Positions 21,058 to 33,065 of a DNA stretch of 64,000 nt are shown in pieces. Source of the stretch: Diphasiastrum complanatum. Lineage: Eukaryota > Streptophyta > Lycopodiopsida > Lycopodiales > Lycopodiaceae. Where the stretch lies: the NCBI GenBank assembly GCA_029204225.1, contig CM055109.1, forward strand, positions 41,460,544 through 41,524,543, read 5' to 3'. Position 1 is the first letter of the stretch. Every line of letters starts with the position of its first letter. The position numbers and the translations under genes are program-made. The notes under the pieces were generated by a model that saw only the letters and a program-made list of their open reading frames with translations, had not been told where the DNA came from and searched no databases.

Positions 21058-22324
21058 TGTGATGCCACGAAAATGTTAAATATTGAATATCAACATAAAT
21101 ATGGCATGATAGACTCGAAAATGAAGATATGAGCTAGTTAAGTATAAATCATGAAGAGGCCTAAGTCATTTTTTGGGAATATATCTCCTAAGTACTTGCC
21201 TTGTAATTAAGGGCAAGACCTTTAAAAGGAAAAGACATTGTCTTGGACAACCTTTACTAGGTCGTCCATACGAAACGACTAGATACGAAAAGACATGATA
21301 AACTAGAGTAACTTTGACTCATAGCTAAGTATACCTCCTATGGTATAGGTGAACGTATTTTCAGTCTAATCGTTAACTAGACCCTTTCGCAGGAGCGACA
21401 CACCTGTTATTTTAAAGGTGTGTTTGTTCGCCCCATAGAACATATATTGATCTCACACTTTAGTCTCGATCATCGAGAGAGAAGAGTTTATGCTTATGTA
21501 AGAGATTGAAGAAGTGAATAGAATTATGTGAGTTATTCTCTCAAATCTTTGTTCTCCGCACTACTGAGTGTGAGTGATCTTGAGTCTGCTAACAATCTCT
21601 AACGCATTTCATGAATTACTCTCTGATCAGACAGACACTCTAGTGCATTACAGTCGTTTGCTGTGTTTCCGTAAAGCATGCTCTAAAGAACTGTCTTTAC
21701 ACCATCTTATTCGTCTGTTGCGAATACTTTCTTTTCGGCACTCGAATAACGACTATCTTTGGTACAGTCTAGCACGATCATTGAATAAAGCTGTATGTAT
21801 ACATATGAGATGACAGTCCTTGTCTGAAGAATTAAGTATCTGATCTGTCTTCTTGATTGGCATTGACATAAGTTTCTAACGTATTCTAAAACTCTTTGTG
21901 TTCTTTAACCATTAAGTTGCACTTTAGTTGTTGAGGACTTCTGTCTAGAAACAAATGGTTCACGAACGCGATTAATTAATTGTCTGCACAGTCGCGAATA
22001 CATCGAACAATTCTAGATTCTCTGTTGATACCTTAATCAGCCAGAGTGTAGTACCGCTGTACTACTCTGATAACATCTCATCTGTAGAACGCGCTTCATC
22101 CAATTCGATAGAGGCCAGATTGTTGTTCTGAATTTATTAACATTACCCATCCCAAACATAAGTAATACTGGTTACTTTTTTAATGTCTGTCGACAACCAG
22201 AATAACACTCGCAACCACTTGCCATAATTCTACCAAAAATATAACTTTCTAATGCTGTCCTCTGTGGGAACGACATTATTTACTATAAAATCTATACTAA
22301 CCCTGTTGGTATAGTACGACACCA
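21058..22324 (+). repeat. 3' LTR of the interrupted gypsy element
   Basis: Starts TGTGATGCCACG after the polypurine tract. The right part contains CTGTGGGAACGACATT followed by a TATAGTACGACACCA stretch, resembling the 3' end of LTRs in other plant gypsy elements. The right end near 22324 is an estimate because no second LTR copy is present for comparison. Confidence 0.55.
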
Positions 22325-23249
22325 TACCAACTCCACCACCATGTGTTTAGGCCTACAACCATTGATTATGACCATGTACATATAAGGACCCCAGTCCCCT
22401 TATAGTCACAATTAACTTACGGGTTGTTGGTCTACCGGTCCCTAGCGTGGACACGCTACTCGAGACCAGTCATGGGCATGACAGTAACTTTGCTAAATAA
22501 TGATTTGAAGCTTGCAATAATGATTCAATTGTGTAATAGACTATTATTTTTGAATTGCTTGTGTATGTGACAAAGATATTCAAAGAAAAAGAAAGATAGC
22601 AAGCGTTGTCAGAGCGAACAAGCTTGCACTCAAGCTTGCACTCAAGCTTCGAGCTTACCGGTGAGTTTGTGTTGTTTCAGATTTTTGCTTATTTGAATAC
22701 ATTATCCAACATAGTAAAACAGTCAAATGTAATTCATTACTTTAATTTTTTAAAAGCAACGTCGTATTTTATTACATACCCTAGATATTAGTTAATATGA
22801 AAGAGTGAAATGTAGGTAACTAAAATATCCAATCCTAGGAAGGTGCGTAGCCCTTACTTTTCTCCCATTAAAGGCGAGGTTCTAATCTTTTCTTAAATGG
22901 AAAAACCTATACGTCGTAGGGAGGGAATATGAGGTGACATTCTAAAATAGGACATAACCGCAAGCTTCGAGTATTGTAATTATCACATTCAACTCTAACT
23001 ATATTAAAAGTATACATAAAAGTATTGCAACGAATATAAAAAAAATGAATGCAAGTGAATTTAAGTATTAATAATCATAAATTATTCTCGTCATTTTCGT
23101 CATTCTCATCATCACACAAGTCTTGACACTCATCTGAATCTAGATCTAAGTATAATCGTAGATTTTCAATCGTGTTTCTTTGATAATGTAAGCTACCCTC
23201 ATATTCAATCTCCTCTTCTTCTAGTTCTATCTCATCCAAACGTGGGGGC
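22325..23249. other. Non-coding spacer
   Basis: No recognisable gene. A 13-base unit (AAGCTTGCACTC) is repeated around 22620-22645. An Asp/Glu-rich minus-strand frame at 23075-23266 looks like low-complexity sequence rather than a gene. Confidence 0.4.
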
Positions 23250-23980
23250 TGTGAAGATTTTAGCACGTGTGAACTTCACCACACACCCTACAGGATCTTA
23301 CTGAGGTGTTGTGATTGCACAAGATTGATCAAAGAATAGTATGCTTGAAAAATCTAAGGCAAGAGCACAATGGCATACATCTGATGAAAAAATCTAACTC
23401 TTCACTATGAGAAATGAATGTCAGAAATAATTCTAAGTGTTCATTATGGAAAAAAGAACTGCTCTCAGGTAGAGAGAGAAAATCAAGCATAGAAAACTCG
23501 AGTAGAGAGAGAGAATGAGTCCAAAACACCAAAATCTCAATATTCACAATATGGCAAAACATGCCCAACTTTCTCTACATGAGAGAGACTCAAATTCCTA
23601 CAGTGGAGTTGCATGGAAAGTCCACATAACTGAACTAATTCACCTACCAGAGATCCACATGTGTCACTGCATGCATGTATGGTGCATGTACTGCATGTCA
23701 ACTCATAAAATTGTCTAGACATATGTAGATCACAGAAACTACTTTGCATGTTGCATGCACTGATTGCATGTGGCTTGCATGCATACAGTAAGACTTTGCA
23801 TGCTATCAAAACATCTGCATGTCATTACAATTGGACCTATCTAACTCAAATCCGAGCTACACTAGAAGGATATGTGCTCAATTCACACTCCTTATATGTA
23901 CAACATGAAATCTAGTGGAAATTATCATGGACATGGCCCCAAACTCAAGATAGGAAGATAATATTTTACTAATCTTCACA
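23250..23980 (-). repeat. 3' LTR of copia element C
   Basis: 731 bp bounded by TGTGAAGATT and its inverse AATCTTCACA, a 10-bp terminal inverted repeat. On the right it touches a purine-rich tract (AAGGACGAG in element sense). It carries CACGTGTGAA near 23264-23273 and GAGAGAGA blocks. It shares short stretches with the LTR-like remnant at 46540-47110. Confidence 0.75.
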
Positions 23981-24810
23981 CTCGTCCTTAAAATTTATGT
24001 TCCTATCAACAAAGATTTCGAAATTAGGCCAAGGTTTGACCTCATATTCATAAAGACATTCTTGAGTAGAGGCTTGGTGAGAAGATCTGCAACACAATCT
24101 GAAGATGAAACATGCTCCAATTAGATCTCTCCTCCAATGACTTTTTCTCTTACAAAATGATGAGCCATTTCAATATGCTTGCTCCTTGCATGAAAGACTG
24201 GATTATTTGCAAGAGCTTGAGCAAAAATGTTATCATTCTTGATAATTGGTAAATCTTCATCTGCATAACACTTAAGCTCCAAAAGTAGCCTTTTGATCCA
24301 TAAAACATCCTTTGTTGTGGTTGTAAGAGATTTGTATTCAGCTTCACAGGATGATAAGGAAATAGTTGCTTGTTTCTTTGATAGCCAAGAAACCAAATTT
24401 CCTCCAAGAAATATAGTGTAATCACTTGTGGATTTCCTATCCAACCTGTCTCCTGCAAAATCTGAATCTGAAAAAGCAATCAAAGTCAGGTCTTCTCTTT
24501 CATAGTACAATCCATAATCCAAGGTAGAAGATATGTACCTCAAGATTCTTTTAGCCAACTTCCAATGATATAACTTTGGATTCTGCATGTGTTGACTTAG
24601 CTTATGAACACAAAAGCTTAGATCAGGCCTTGTCACTGTTAACCAAATAAGTGAGCCAATAAGACTCCTATAAAGAGTGATGTCCTCAAAGGATTTTTCA
24701 TCATCTTTAATAGGAACTTTTACAATGTGCACCATAGGTGTATCTACTATGCCTTTACAGTTCTCCATATGAAATTTCCTGAGCATGGAAAGTGTACCCA
24801 AGAGCACCTC
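23981..24810 (-). pseudogene. Ty1/copia RT tail and RNase H, element C
   Basis: Minus strand, 24807 to 24121: a clean 228-residue stretch with TRPDLSFCVHKLSQHM (RT tail), AFSDSDFAGD, SSCEAEYKSL and NPVFHARSKHIEMAHHF (RNase H). After a stop at 24121 the C-terminal residues (VADLLTKPL-like) continue toward the polypurine tract. The enzyme core is very close to the intact element at 11217-15167 (same SFEDITLYR, GSLI and RSKHIE motifs), so it belongs to the same or a sister lineage. Everything upstream of the RT tail is missing, and the right break is at about 24795-24810. Confidence 0.9.
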
Positions 24811-25823
24811 TCCCTTAGACCGAGGAGGTCTCTGAAAAGATGAGACGAACGAGGACTGAGAGCTGAGTATGAGAGCCGAGGAATACTAGTTAGTAATGAC
24901 AAGCAAGAACTGTGTAAGCCTCATGGTGAATCCCGGAAGCTGGAATGACCATGTAGGAACCAAAGTAGAGTGAGCCACCTTTTTATGATGACCTCTAGTG
25001 GAGAGCATTATTCCACTTGTAATTTGTGTAATGTGGAAATGCCACTAGGATGCCACCTAAGGAGCTCTCTTGCTTATTTAAGAGACTCCCTCTTTGTGAA
25101 GAGGATTTTTTGTGAAATGTACCTACTCCATGCTGAAATGAGAAGAGCCTCCACGAGTTTTGGTGCATCCATTGAGCTCCTTGATCATGTTTGTTTCTTG
25201 AGTGAATGCATTCATGATCTTGCTCTTCCCTCCTTTGTGTGCAGTTGTGGTTCGTAGAGTGGATTAGATTTCATGCTTTTCTAGAGTGGATTAGATTTCA
25301 TGCTTTTCTAGAGTGGATTAGGTTTCATTCTTGTTTGTGGATTAATGTAGGAATTCAACATTCAGGTAAACTAAATAGACTGAATTGGTGGTGTAGTTCT
25401 TGCATATCACATCCCTGTTTTTTATGTTCTTGGGATGTCCAAGAATCAAAAGACTGGTTGGTTTCTTGATTCTTGGACTTCTAAAATGCTGTAGATTAGT
25501 TTCTTGTTTCTTGTTTTGTGGATATATATGCAAGTTTAGTAGTGTTTAGGATCTGGTTTTAGTTTGTTTTCGCAGCATTAGAGTAGGATTTCAGTCATTG
25601 TTCAACGGTTTTGCATGCTGATCTGATGGTTGAACGCTTTGGCATGCATGCTTGACTGATTTTGGTCGTTTATGCATGTGCTTCAGTGCAAGAGTGACAA
25701 ACCTGAGTGTCCTCAAATAGGTAGGACAATACTACAACGTTAATTAGTCCATTCTGCCTGGTTTGGGCATTGTAATAACAAGAACACACCTAATAGAATT
25801 GAGCTTGAGCATGAATTCCAACA
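24811..25823 (-). repeat. Possible further LTR-like segment
   Basis: No coding potential. The right edge ...AATTCCAACA is followed by CTCCCCCTTAA, which reads AAGGGGGAG|TGTTGG on the minus strand, a classic polypurine-tract/LTR-start pattern. The left edge is not identifiable and no pol sequence lies to the right, so this is a weak call. Confidence 0.35.
25253..25331 (+). repeat. 27-bp tandem repeat, about three copies
   Basis: TAGAGTGGATTAGATTTCAT plus GCTTTTC repeats with 27-bp period; the third copy has diverged (AGGTTTCATTC). Confidence 0.85.
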
Positions 25824-25834
25824 CTCCCCCTTAA

Positions 25835-28800
25835 TGTAGATCCTGAAATTTTTTGAAAAGCCTGATAACAGATAGAACCAACCTCGAAATTGTTCTGGAA
25901 CAAGACGAACGAGCCAGAACAAGAACACGAGAAAGAAACGAATAAACCAACAGATTCTGAAGTAGAGAATCAGTAAACATACACCAAAAAATATATTACA
26001 ATGTAACCATCACCTAGGGACAAAGGCTCAAAAAAGAACGCCCTAGAGAGATAGCCTAGATAGAAAAGAATGAGATAGAAGGGACAAAAGAGAGTTTTCA
26101 TAAGGAGGCATCTCTTGTCATGAAGTTTGAACTAGAAGGGAAAAAATAAGCTGGAAAATAAAAATGAAATAAGTAAATTTCATTAATCACCTCACCTTAA
26201 TGTGACAAATTCAACATGAATTGCTAGGTTACCACATGGCAAATATGTTATAGTAAGGAAATTTGAGTTTCTTTTGCAAGTAAACTTAGCATTTTTAAAT
26301 GAAGTCTCACTATTAAACTTGTATGTACAACCTATACATTGTACAAACACAATACAATATCAATAGCATGTGTACCACTTGCTACTCCAAATTCTATTGG
26401 TGGGAATCTGAGCCTCCGTCCATGTACATCATCGACACTATGATCTATGTGCACTAAAAGAGGAAACAAGTTATGAATGTTTAGAAAGAGAGATAGATGT
26501 TATCTCGAAGTATTGGGGAATGGGACCATTGCACTAGGTAAATAAGTTGGAATATTATGTAAAGTGACCATAAAAGAAAGCTCATTGGACAATGTAGTGA
26601 ATAGCTTACCATAATTGAACGACCATGGGACTTGGTGGAAAGACCATTGAAAACTCCTTTTCCAAGCATAAAGAATGGACATACAAGAGAAAAAGAATGG
26701 CAAGCTAGTGAGCCTTCTTTTGTGTTGTGTTAGGACTTCGTCACCTTACATAAGGTAAGGAGCTCGACTCCAATCCTTGGCACAAATAAGAAAATATAAG
26801 AAAAAAAGCCAAAGATTTGTTGTAAAGAAATATTAGTGATCTTTCTTTGCGATCAATCCATTTACTAAATAGGTAAAATAAATATATGAATGGTAAAAAT
26901 AAATTACGGGCTTTTAGAATCATTCAAAATTTTCAATGCATACATTTATAGTTTATCAAGCAAGGTAAATTTTGTGAGCAAGACTTTTCCATAGGGGAAT
27001 CAGTTCTTCTTTTAGTTCAAACATGTAAGAGAAGCATTTACATGGTAGATAACGAATTTTCTAATAAAATTTCCTATGGGGAACATCACCTTTGAGTTAT
27101 ATTGAAGCTAAGCCATTATTGAACCACATGATAGAAAGGTCATCATAAAATCGTTTCTTAACTGCTAAGGATGACTACATTGAACCCTATTTTGGGCCTT
27201 TCCCCAAGTATAAAAGATGGTGAGGCATAATCTTTTAGTGCTGGAAATCTTCTATGAGCCACACTTTTTGACATTTTATGGGTTTTAAGTCATTCCTCAA
27301 ACTTCTGAAAAAAATTTGTGTGGGCACTGGGCAAGAATTGCTTCATGAGGATGTCAAGATTTACAGTCCCCAAAGAAAAAATCACATGCTCAGAATCTGC
27401 CTGATGATTTTTTAAGTTTGTGCTATAAGAAACTATGAAAACTAAGAGAACCAGGTGGACACATTGCTCTGAAGTATAGTACATTACTCCATATCTCTTA
27501 AAAAGTGCATCTCTTTTGCACAGGTTTAACTTTCCACGAGGATACACAGTAAAAAGGCCCCTGACTCTGCAGCTGTGCTGACAGCCAATAAGTAGGTTGT
27601 TGAAATATTATGGGTTTTAGCTTTTAGCCTTGTTACTCTTGCTTCTATTGTCCTTTCTTGCCCTTTACTTTATACTGCAATTGACAGAAGGACATGGAAG
27701 CACATAGCACTTGTCCTATTTAAAGATCAAATCTAAGAACTCCACACATGACAAACACATGTGCTTCACCATGATTTGTTCACGACTAAATCTGAATGTA
27801 TTTGTCACTTTTCTTGCAGTTACCTTAGGATTATGTAGTTAATAAACTTAGTGTCTAAAGTGTCCTTAACCCAGCTACAAAGCTCTTTTGAGCTTGACAC
27901 ATTCTAGAGTTGAAAGAAGCTGGATTTATGAGCTGCACAACTGATCCAACAGACTGAATGACTTAAACTGATGACAAAAAAACAGTTACATGCTTTTCCC
28001 ACACAGATATGTCGATACTAAACAAGATGCTTCCAAAACTATGAGAAGCAGAAGTTACAATATGTGCATCAATATTTTGTGGTGGCACAGCTTTTGCCTT
28101 ATGACCACCAATCACATCTCAGGACTACAGCTCAAGATACGATGATGTGCAAATCCATATTTTGGAGGTCAAGCACTGTGCAAGCAAAATGCAGATTAGT
28201 TCTGTATGCCAAGATTGCACCTGTGTTGCGTGTTTGCTTATGAATGCTTACTGCTAACACTTGTATACCACCAAAAATTAACAGCAACAATATCTTTTTC
28301 GCCAAGGCCTTGTTTTCAAGAATCCTCAAGGCTGTGCACAACAGATTTTTTCATATGATCAAAGTAGTATTGCTATCTATTCACACAAACTTATGCTTTC
28401 TTAAGCTGCCACTAGAAAAGCAGAAGCATTGTTTCAGGCAGCATAAACCCTCAATCCAGTGAGATTTTAAAATTGCAACTAGAGGTAGTAACGAGAAACG
28501 TGATCACCCAGTGCTTCAATTTATCAAAATCGTAGAAAGTGAAAATCCTAAGAACCAGATAAGCAAATACACTTGCAACTTACAATCACAAGAAAATTCA
28601 AGCAGGATGACACTAGAAATGACAACAACGTAATAACAGCGGTCCTTGGTTCATGCAAGAAAAAGTAGCTCTAAGAAATATTGCTTATATTAGAATAGTT
28701 TGAAATAATAGCGCCAAAAGGGGCAGCAAAGGAGAAAATTCAAGTAATGAGGTGAAAGCCTGATACTACATATTCAGTATCATTTGTCAAAAAGAGGAGT

Positions 28801-29303
28801 TTAGAGTTTACAGTGACACCGTTATCGTCAAATTAAAGAAAATTGCTAGTTGTGAGAACTTACAAAGCATTCTAATTCATAGCTTCATGAGTCCCAATTT
28901 TTTCTTCTTTGTACTTGCATATGATCTCACAAATTATTCAGATTATGAGTCCCCAGTACATGGGAAGTAGCATATCGTTTTTTCTGGTACTGGTCTTAGA
29001 AGATAAGCCTCCCAAGTCTTCTTCAATATTAGATAAACTAGCAAGAATTATGTTTGGAGTAAGCAAGTGTTTCAAATAAGCAAGATCACTTGCAATCTAG
29101 GACTAGTTCTTCCGAGAGACATGGTCCACATAACCATGAGCTTTGCATTTGATAAAACTTTCTGGTCAATCTCCAGGGAAGATATGCCTTGAGATACCCA
29201 AGAAACTGGCACTTGTAGGTCAGCTTCTGCAGTATGCATCATCCAAAATGCCAAATTTTCTTACTTAGTATAAGATCAGATTGTATGCAAGATCTAACAA
29301 TCC
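25835..29303. other. Intergenic region downstream of the MCTP gene
   Basis: AT-rich, with only short frames of no recognisable similarity. The right part presumably contains the 3' untranslated region and terminator of the MCTP gene; no precise polyadenylation site is claimed. Confidence 0.5.
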
Positions 29304-32114
29304 TCACAAAATTCGGTCTGCCAGAGATGGCGTCCTTCTGAAAAAGTTCATGGGCACCGAAGGTAGACGGTTGCGCAATCGCGGATGACGCAAGATATAC
29401 AATCCAAGCAAAATTGCAACAACCTTGAAAGGTGTCACATACAATATAATGGCAGCAAGCAAGCAGAATGTGATAAAAATAGCCGTGGCTCGTGGATCCC
29501 TCCAGCTCAATAGAGCACTCAGCCTCTCCCCCTGCGAAGCAAGGTCACCTGCGACTGCCTGAACCCTGCTAGCCACCAGCCTCAGTTTCTCATATCTGAA
29601 TTTGATAATCTCAGGACTCTTGGAAGTGGGTACAGTATCAAACTCCTCATCCAGCTCATCCGGCTCTACGTGCTCAGCCTGAGATAACTTGGCATCCATG
29701 GAAGAAGGAGATCGTGGCCGGAATCGGTAGTGCCAAACACCAATCAAAAACATGTAGAGGAAGAGAGTAGGGAGAATAAGCTCTGGATACCAGACAAGAA
29801 TAAGGAACAGAATATGCACAAGCAATGTGGTGACCGGATTCTTCCAATAGCAAATGTCATTAAACCATTTTGCAACAGCAATTGGGCCCGACATCACTCC
29901 TAAAAGCCGGAAGTAATTTACCTTGCTTCGGCGCATACTCCACATATGAGAATCTATATCAAGCATGTATTGCACTGCTTCCTGCCTTAAAGGTGGCTCT
30001 GAGCGAGAAAGCCTCATGGATACTATCACAATGGCATAATTTCTTAGTTTATCTAACTGTGTAACACCCAAAGGATGCAAGTAGTGCATTTTGGGCAGTG
30101 GAGGTCGAAAGTAAATCTGCATCATATTCATAAAGGACTTGCAAGAAAACCTGACAGCAAGCTCAATCTCCCCCATCTTCTTTACACCAGAAGGTTGCAA
30201 TACCAGCAATGGGTACGCATTGGTGTAAACCCGGTCGCTCTCCAAAGTGGACAGGCGAATCCGAACCTTACCGATCCTCAAGTCTTTAACCCCACCGGCT
30301 TTTTCAACAACATTGTTCTGAAGATGCTGATTGTCAAAGACCGCTATGGTGATGACTGTGCAGGGATCATAAACCTCCCAAGTGTATTGTTCATTCCACT
30401 TGGGACTGAAACTGTCAATGATGGTGCGGGTCCTAACCCACTTATGTCCATACTTAGCAACACAGTAAGCATCTGTCGTTCCTCTCCCATCTCTTGTTTT
30501 CATAGGAATGAAGTTTTTTCCACTCAGAACACCCAGCTCAAGAACTCCCAAGCTCTGCTTCCATAGCTGTCTTGCTGTTGGCCTCACATCACTTATGTGA
30601 TTGCTGGATTCATCAATCACATGATATCCTCCATCAAAGCAAACTCTTAGGTGAATTCTCCCTCTGAAAGGCCTATCCCCATGCTTCTCCACATTGTACC
30701 ATCTGGAGGTGACAAGCTTAGAGTCCACTCGCCTCTCCACTGAATTAAGCACAATTCTCACATTCCCAAGAAGCTCCTCTTTGCTAGGTCCAACCCGATC
30801 CTCAACAGCCAGCACCAGAACCTCCTCAAAAGGTTCTGCTGCCACAAATAGCAGATCCTCATTCCAGAACGGGCTAGTGCTACGATTTGCTGCCACTTTT
30901 GTCTTCTGCATCTGAATGCCCAGCTGGGCTTTCACACTTACCTCAGGAAATCTATTCTTATCTGCAGGAATGAGATCCTGTGCCTCAATCACATTCACTC
31001 TCAAGTACCACAGCTTTGGAGACAGATATACTTTGGATCTTGTGTGGACAAATCCACCAGTCTCTGATTGCCATGCCTCAGGAAATGTCTCATCTGCCTG
31101 AGTACCCCACCACACAGCCAGCATTATCTCCCCCTTCACATGAGACTCGCCCTTTTTCTCTTCTAGCCGGTACCATGTGGGAGCTAGAGGGCTGTCTGGG
31201 GGAACACGGGTGGGAATCTCTGTGAGTTCAAATATGAGTGCTCCAAGAAAACCATCTTTGCTTGTCTTGTCTTCATCCCACACGGTGATCTCCAGTGTTG
31301 GCCCTTGCACCTTCTCTTTGCTGAATGCAAATACTTGATTCCACTCTGGATTAAGGCTTCTAGGAATTGTCCTTGTTTGAGCTGCTTTTCCTTCTCCCAC
31401 CTTCAGCTTGACATATGGATCACTGCTTCCTGTTACGTTTTTCGCTGCTAGTGCCCGTGCCTTCACAACTCGCACAAAAAGGTACTTCATTGTTTCAACA
31501 AGATTGTAAGAAGATGCCTTCTCGCCGCTAACGAATGCTAATCTGGGCGCTGTGTCTCTCAGGGAATACTCAGATGCAGGAACAACTGTTGTCGAGTTCA
31601 TCTTGTTGTCCTCTTTGTTTTCTTCCTTTTTATACTGATTGTCTTTCTTGCCAGGGAACATGACAGTAGCAGAAGGAATCTGTTCCTTCTTGCCTTCCTT
31701 CGGCTTTGCAGCTGCATTTTGATCATCCGAGTACCAAATCTTAAGCCTCAGCTCACCCTTAACATGGGAGAACAAATGACGCTTTTCTAGAGCATAAGAA
31801 ACTATCGCCTCCTCGCCACGCTTGACAAAGCTGCTGCCATGGATCCTTACCCGGCCCAGAAAATTGTCCTTGTTTCCATTCCTTCTCTCACTGTACACAT
31901 GAACATCCAAGGCTTCCATTGCCATTTCTGACGGATCGGAGACAGGGAAATCAAACCTCTCATTCCACACTGGATTCAGGTCATTGTTCTTCACTTTCGT
32001 CTTGCGTCGCTGCCCATCAAAATCGAGAATGCAGTATGGGCTTGCTGAGCCGTGCCCATTCTTGGGCATCAGATTGTGAGCACTACCAACTTCCACAAAC
32101 AGTGTACGAACCAT
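29304..32114 (-). CDS. MCTP: Multiple C2 domain and transmembrane region protein (MCTP, QUIRKY-type)
   Basis: Complete intronless 936-residue protein. Plant MCTPs are ER-anchored proteins that bridge the ER and plasma membrane, notably at plasmodesmata, through C2 domains that bind anionic lipids with or without calcium. C2A is about 1-130, C2B 205-335, C2C 365-495 and C2D 523-655. A phosphoribosyltransferase-C-type region follows from about 780, with two hydrophobic hairpins at 761-795 and 877-907. C2B keeps most acidic ligands (D232, D280, D282, D287). C2D has D542, D548 and D594. C2A lacks the first-loop aspartates (KNGHGSASPY), and C2C lacks the DPY signature, so these two may bind lipid without calcium. 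Four C2 domains including an N-terminal C2A, and a lack of introns, fit the long MCTP class. The start is the first Met, beginning directly with C2A strand 1 (MVRTLFVEVG). No neighbouring gene overlaps. Confidence 0.95.
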   Translation of the reverse strand: MVRTLFVEVGSAHNLMPKNGHGSASPYCILDFDGQRRKTKVKNNDLNPVWNERFDFPVSDPSEMAMEALDVHVYSERRNGNKDNFLGRVRIHGSSFVKRGEEAIVSYALEKRHLFSHVKGELRLKIWYSDDQNAAAKPKEGKKEQIPSATVMFPGKKDNQYKKEENKEDNKMNSTTVVPASEYSLRDTAPRLAFVSGEKASSYNLVETMKYLFVRVVKARALAAKNVTGSSDPYVKLKVGEGKAAQTRTIPRSLNPEWNQVFAFSKEKVQGPTLEITVWDEDKTSKDGFLGALIFELTEIPTRVPPDSPLAPTWYRLEEKKGESHVKGEIMLAVWWGTQADETFPEAWQSETGGFVHTRSKVYLSPKLWYLRVNVIEAQDLIPADKNRFPEVSVKAQLGIQMQKTKVAANRSTSPFWNEDLLFVAAEPFEEVLVLAVEDRVGPSKEELLGNVRIVLNSVERRVDSKLVTSRWYNVEKHGDRPFRGRIHLRVCFDGGYHVIDESSNHISDVRPTARQLWKQSLGVLELGVLSGKNFIPMKTRDGRGTTDAYCVAKYGHKWVRTRTIIDSFSPKWNEQYTWEVYDPCTVITIAVFDNQHLQNNVVEKAGGVKDLRIGKVRIRLSTLESDRVYTNAYPLLVLQPSGVKKMGEIELAVRFSCKSFMNMMQIYFRPPLPKMHYLHPLGVTQLDKLRNYAIVIVSMRLSRSEPPLRQEAVQYMLDIDSHMWSMRRSKVNYFRLLGVMSGPIAVAKWFNDICYWKNPVTTLLVHILFLILVWYPELILPTLFLYMFLIGVWHYRFRPRSPSSMDAKLSQAEHVEPDELDEEFDTVPTSKSPEIIKFRYEKLRLVASRVQAVAGDLASQGERLSALLSWRDPRATAIFITFCLLAAIILYVTPFKVVAILLGLYILRHPRLRNRLPSVPMNFFRRTPSLADRIL

Positions 32115-32657
32115 CTCAAACTATCTAATCATGCACTAATTTATCTCACTGATTTTCCAGCAAAGCTAGAATGCCAGACAGAAGTGGGTACTTCGCAAAG
32201 CTAGAACGCCGGACAGATGTGGGTGCTTCTGTGATTTCTCTCAGGAAACAAATCCTTTCAGCTGAGTGCTGAATACTCTCTACTGTTAAATTCAATGAGT
32301 GCAAATTCTACTGGATACTGCAGGAGGCTAAAAAACATTACACTCTACTCTCTATTCAGCTCATTCACTCATGACAGATTTTCAGCTTCATGAAATCACT
32401 CCTGCTGCACTACACACTCATCATCCTTTTAATTCTCAGCTCCCATATAGCAACATTACTCAGAAGTAGACTCTATTCCCTCTACTGATACATACCATAC
32501 CAGAAGCCCACTACCCAGAAACTGCTCAATCAGCCAGATTCTTCCAGAAATGAATCAGGCACAAGATTTGTCACCCTTTTCTGTAGCTTCTAGTTTGTTT
32601 CCCGCTTTCCTGATCTGCAGACTCGAGAGTCGAGACTCAAAAGAGAGAGCAAAGGCG

Positions 32658-32690
32658 AGAGAGAGAGAGAGAGGGAGAGAGAGATATATG
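32658..32690 (-). promoter_or_regulatory. CT-rich tract upstream of the MCTP gene
   Basis: GA-repeat on the plus strand, hence (CT)n in the MCTP sense, about 550-575 bp before its start codon. Pyrimidine tracts of this kind are common in plant core promoters and 5' leaders. Its role here is inferred from position. Confidence 0.5.
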
Positions 32691-32786
32691 CGAGAACCTC
32701 GTATCTTGAGAGAAGAGAAAGCAGCCACTACACGAAAGTAAAAAAAAGACGAGGAGGATTTCAATTTGAAAGGCGTGGGGGGCATA

Positions 32787-33065
32787 CACGTCAAAGTCCA
32801 CCCGGCGTGCTCTCGCATCTTAATAGAAACCGGCCTTAGTCAAACGTCAAATGAAAGCTCAAAACGCAATGGTCCCGTCACGCTGAAAGCTCCACACACA
32901 CACGTCAAAGTACAAAGCCTGTGCGAACCTCGTATCTGAATAAATAGACACTGCAGGCACTAGGCAAACGTCAAATGAAAAGCTTCAAATACGAGAGGCC
33001 CGTCAATCTGAAAGGCTTCCTTGCACGTCAAAGTCCAAGCTCGTAAGTAGCGTGAACCTCGTATC
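32787..33065 (-). repeat. Imperfect ~118-bp direct repeats in the MCTP upstream region
   Basis: CACGTCAAAG recurs at 32787, 32901 and 33024 (spacing 114 and 123). Between them, AAACGTCAAATGAAA recurs near 32847 and 32966, and a GAACCTCGTATC-type motif recurs near 32694, 32932 and 33052 (with a diverged CTCGCATCTT near 32811). Read on the minus strand each core is TTTGACGT, combining a W-box TTGAC core and a TGACG core. Confidence 0.75.

Noticed and set aside
25824-25834. Confident polypurine tract of a complete retrotransposon
   Set aside because: The motif is good, but no pol sequence follows and no LTR partner was found.
30075-30566. 163-residue plus-strand frame opposite the MCTP gene
   Set aside because: An antisense shadow of a conserved coding sequence, with no similarity of its own.
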